From positions 1 to 6,791 of the forward strand of contig QHNF01000174.1 in the NCBI GenBank assembly GCA_003218345.1: a stretch of DNA of 6,791 bases, written 5' to 3'. The stretch comes from Verrucomicrobiota bacterium (GTDB lineage: Bacteria; Verrucomicrobiota; Verrucomicrobiia; Chthoniobacterales; UBA10450). The notes below the pieces were generated by a model. The model worked only from the letters and a program-made list of their open reading frames with translations. It was not told the origin of the DNA and ran no database searches. Both the position numbers and the translations under genes were made by a program. Positions 4,930 through 6,791 of this stretch are shown here, one piece after another; the stretch's first letter is position 1, and every line of letters starts with the position of its first letter.

Positions 4930-6791
4930 ATGTCGAAATCGTCGAAGCACCTGATCGCGTTGCCGAGCGCGCCGCAGGAGGTATCGGAATCTTATTCGGC
5001 GACAGACGAGGAGATTTCGCAGGCAATCACGCGCGCACAAGAGAATCTATTGCGCCAACAAAAGCCGGATGGCCATTGGTGCGGCGAGCTCATCGTCGAT
5101 AGCACACTCTGCTCGGATTACATCCTTTTCATGCACTGGTGCGGCGAAGTGGATGCGCAAATGCAGCGGCGTTGCGTCCGTCACATTCTAAGGCGCCAAT
5201 TGCCGGATGGAGGCTGGAACATTTATCATGGCGGTCCGAGCGAGATTAATGCTTCGGTGAAAGCGTATTTTGCCCTGAAACTTGCCGGTTGTTCAGTGGA
5301 CGGGCCGTTTATGCAGGAGGCGCGTGCCAATATCATGCGCCGGGGCGGTATTCCGCAGATGAACACCTTTAGCAAGCTTTACCTTGCGCTGCTGGGCCAG
5401 TTTCCCTGGAAATATTTGCCGGCCATTCCTGTGGAAATGGTCCTCCTGCCAAGCTGGGCGCCGTTTCACATTCACAAGATGTCGTCGTGGAGCCGGGCCA
5501 TGCTCATGCCGCTGGCGATCATCAACCATTTCAAACCAACTCGCATTCTACCTGGCGAAAAGCAGTTGCACGAACTGTACCCGCTCGGGACCGAGCAGAG
5601 CGATTTGCGTCTCCCGCGCAGCGAACGTTTCTGGACATGGCGGAATTTCTTTCTGCGACTCGATGACGTATTCAAATTCCTGCGCCCGCTTCAGATTCGG
5701 CCGCTGCGGCAGCGCGCGCTTGAGGAAGCGGAGCGGTGGATGCTGCAGCGAATCGGTGAAGGCAGCGATGGCCTTGCGGCGGTATTTCCGGCGATGCTGA
5801 ATTGTTTGATCGCGTTGCGCGCTCTCGGTTATTCGAAAACAAATCCGGTTTACGCCAAGGCGGAAAAAGATTTCGCGGGGCTGTTCATCGATGATCCCGA
5901 CGATTTTCGCATTCAACCCTGTCTTTCGCCCGTCTGGGATACTGCAATCAATATTATCTCTCTGGCAGAATCTGGTGTTTCCCGGGAACACCCAGCCCTG
6001 CAAAAAGCCGCTGAATGGCTCGTTAATAAGGAGGTGCGACTCCGTGGTGATTGGGCGGTAAACAATTCGCATCCCGAAGCGAGTGGGTGGGCGTTCGAGT
6101 ACAATAATATCTATTATCCCGACACTGACGACACTGCGATGGTGCTGATGGCGCTGCGGCTCGTGCAGCCGAAGGATCGACGATTGCTCGATGAAGTTTT
6201 TAGCCGAGCGCTCGACTGGCAACTCAGCTTCCAATGTGACGATGGCGGCTGGGCCGCGTTTGACAAAAACGTGACGACCCCGTGGCTCGAAGACATGCCG
6301 TTTGCCGATCACAATGCAATTCTCGATCCGACTTGCAGCGACCTGACCGCGCGCACGCTTGAGCTGCTGGGTTATATTTGTTTTGATTCCAGTGCCAAGA
6401 GTGTCCGCGACGCAATCCAGTACTTGATCGACACCCAGGACCACGACGGTTCGTGGTATGGTCGCTGGGGCGTCAATTATATTTATGGCACCTGGCAGGT
6501 ACTACGCGGCTTGCGCGCGATCGGCCACGACATGACGCAGGACTGGATATTGCGCGGCCGCGATTGGCTCGAGAGCTGTCAAAATAACGATGGTGGATGG
6601 GGTGAAACCTGCGCCACCTACGAAAACCCAGCCGCCAAAGGCATTGGCGAGAGCACGGCATCGCAAACAGCATGGGCGATCATGGGCATCTGTGCATGTG
6701 GCGATCTCGATCGGCCAAGTATTCAGCGCGGTTTGCGTTTCCTGCTCCGTTCGCAAAAACCCGATGGTTCGTGGGATGAAGATCAAATCAC
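4930..6791 (+). CDS. shc: Squalene-hopene cyclase, 3' end cut by window
   Basis: Squalene-hopene cyclase (also named hpnF) folds and protonates squalene to make hopene and diplopterol at the cytoplasmic membrane. The 620 residues visible contain the catalytic motif DTDD at 398-401 (Asp400 would be the proton donor, matching Asp376 of the Alicyclobacillus enzyme). SGWAFEYNN at 385-393 lies before it, with Phe389 in the place of the cation-stabilising Phe365. Six QW-type repeats (Q...DG.W) are seen, at 44-50, 90-96, 435-441, 503-509, 551-557 and 609-615, and GRWGVNYIYGTW follows the fourth. The frame is open from ATG 4930 to the last base with no stop. Family members usually reach 630-720 residues, so some tens of C-terminal residues (the TGTGFP region) lie outside. 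The ATG is 7 bases after the hpnH stop, without a clear Shine-Dalgarno sequence, which suggests one mRNA and possibly coupled translation. Arg475 replaces the Alicyclobacillus His451. Confidence 0.96.
   Translation, partial: MSKSSKHLIALPSAPQEVSESYSATDEEISQAITRAQENLLRQQKPDGHWCGELIVDSTLCSDYILFMHWCGEVDAQMQRRCVRHILRRQLPDGGWNIYHGGPSEINASVKAYFALKLAGCSVDGPFMQEARANIMRRGGIPQMNTFSKLYLALLGQFPWKYLPAIPVEMVLLPSWAPFHIHKMSSWSRAMLMPLAIINHFKPTRILPGEKQLHELYPLGTEQSDLRLPRSERFWTWRNFFLRLDDVFKFLRPLQIRPLRQRALEEAERWMLQRIGEGSDGLAAVFPAMLNCLIALRALGYSKTNPVYAKAEKDFAGLFIDDPDDFRIQPCLSPVWDTAINIISLAESGVSREHPALQKAAEWLVNKEVRLRGDWAVNNSHPEASGWAFEYNNIYYPDTDDTAMVLMALRLVQPKDRRLLDEVFSRALDWQLSFQCDDGGWAAFDKNVTTPWLEDMPFADHNAILDPTCSDLTARTLELLGYICFDSSAKSVRDAIQYLIDTQDHDGSWYGRWGVNYIYGTWQVLRGLRAIGHDMTQDWILRGRDWLESCQNNDGGWGETCATYENPAAKGIGESTASQTAWAIMGICACGDLDRPSIQRGLRFLLRSQKPDGSWDEDQI

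Noticed and set aside
5548..6444. Minus-strand open frame of 298 codons
   Set aside because: It is antisense to the squalene-hopene cyclase gene, whose motifs run unbroken through the whole stretch.

Overview
The window is bacterial chromosomal DNA of moderate G+C content. It holds five protein-coding loci on alternating strands, and no rRNA, tRNA, CRISPR array, phage gene or insertion sequence that I can see. The combination of a hopanoid gene pair, a Sec-exported thimet-type M3 peptidase and a small proline-rich lipoprotein suggests a Gram-negative environmental bacterium. Verrucomicrobia or Acidobacteria from soil would be my guess, but this is inference from gene style; no marker gene is present.

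Layout. (1) Positions 40-2184, minus strand: a complete zinc metallopeptidase of family M3 with a signal peptide, closest by eye to thimet oligopeptidase. (2) Positions 2318-2894, plus strand: a MarC-family inner-membrane protein. Its reading frame is broken at a triple GCGG tandem repeat, and the two halves together give one full family-length protein. (3) Positions 2991-3392, minus strand: a small lipoprotein of unknown function, convergent with the MarC locus. (4) Positions 3603-4922, plus strand: hpnH, a radical-SAM adenosylhopane synthase with an internal insertion and a C-terminal tail. (5) Positions 4930 to the window end, plus strand: squalene-hopene cyclase (shc/hpnF), cut by the window edge after 620 residues.

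How the genes work together. The hpnH and shc genes are 7 bases apart on the same strand and are almost certainly one transcription unit. The cyclase makes the pentacyclic hopane skeleton from squalene. HpnH then joins a 5'-deoxyadenosyl group to it, giving adenosylhopane, the precursor of side-chain-extended bacteriohopanepolyols. No squalene-synthesis gene (hpnC, hpnD, hpnE) lies upstream of hpnH here. The three left-hand genes have no evident functional link to hopanoids.

The main points for a second look are the repeat-associated frameshift in the MarC gene, the extra charged segment inside HpnH, a 32-codon ORF whose stop overlaps the hpnH start as ATGA, and an Arg in the cyclase where the Alicyclobacillus enzyme has the His that pairs with its catalytic Asp. 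I did not find a clear, wholly new system in this window.
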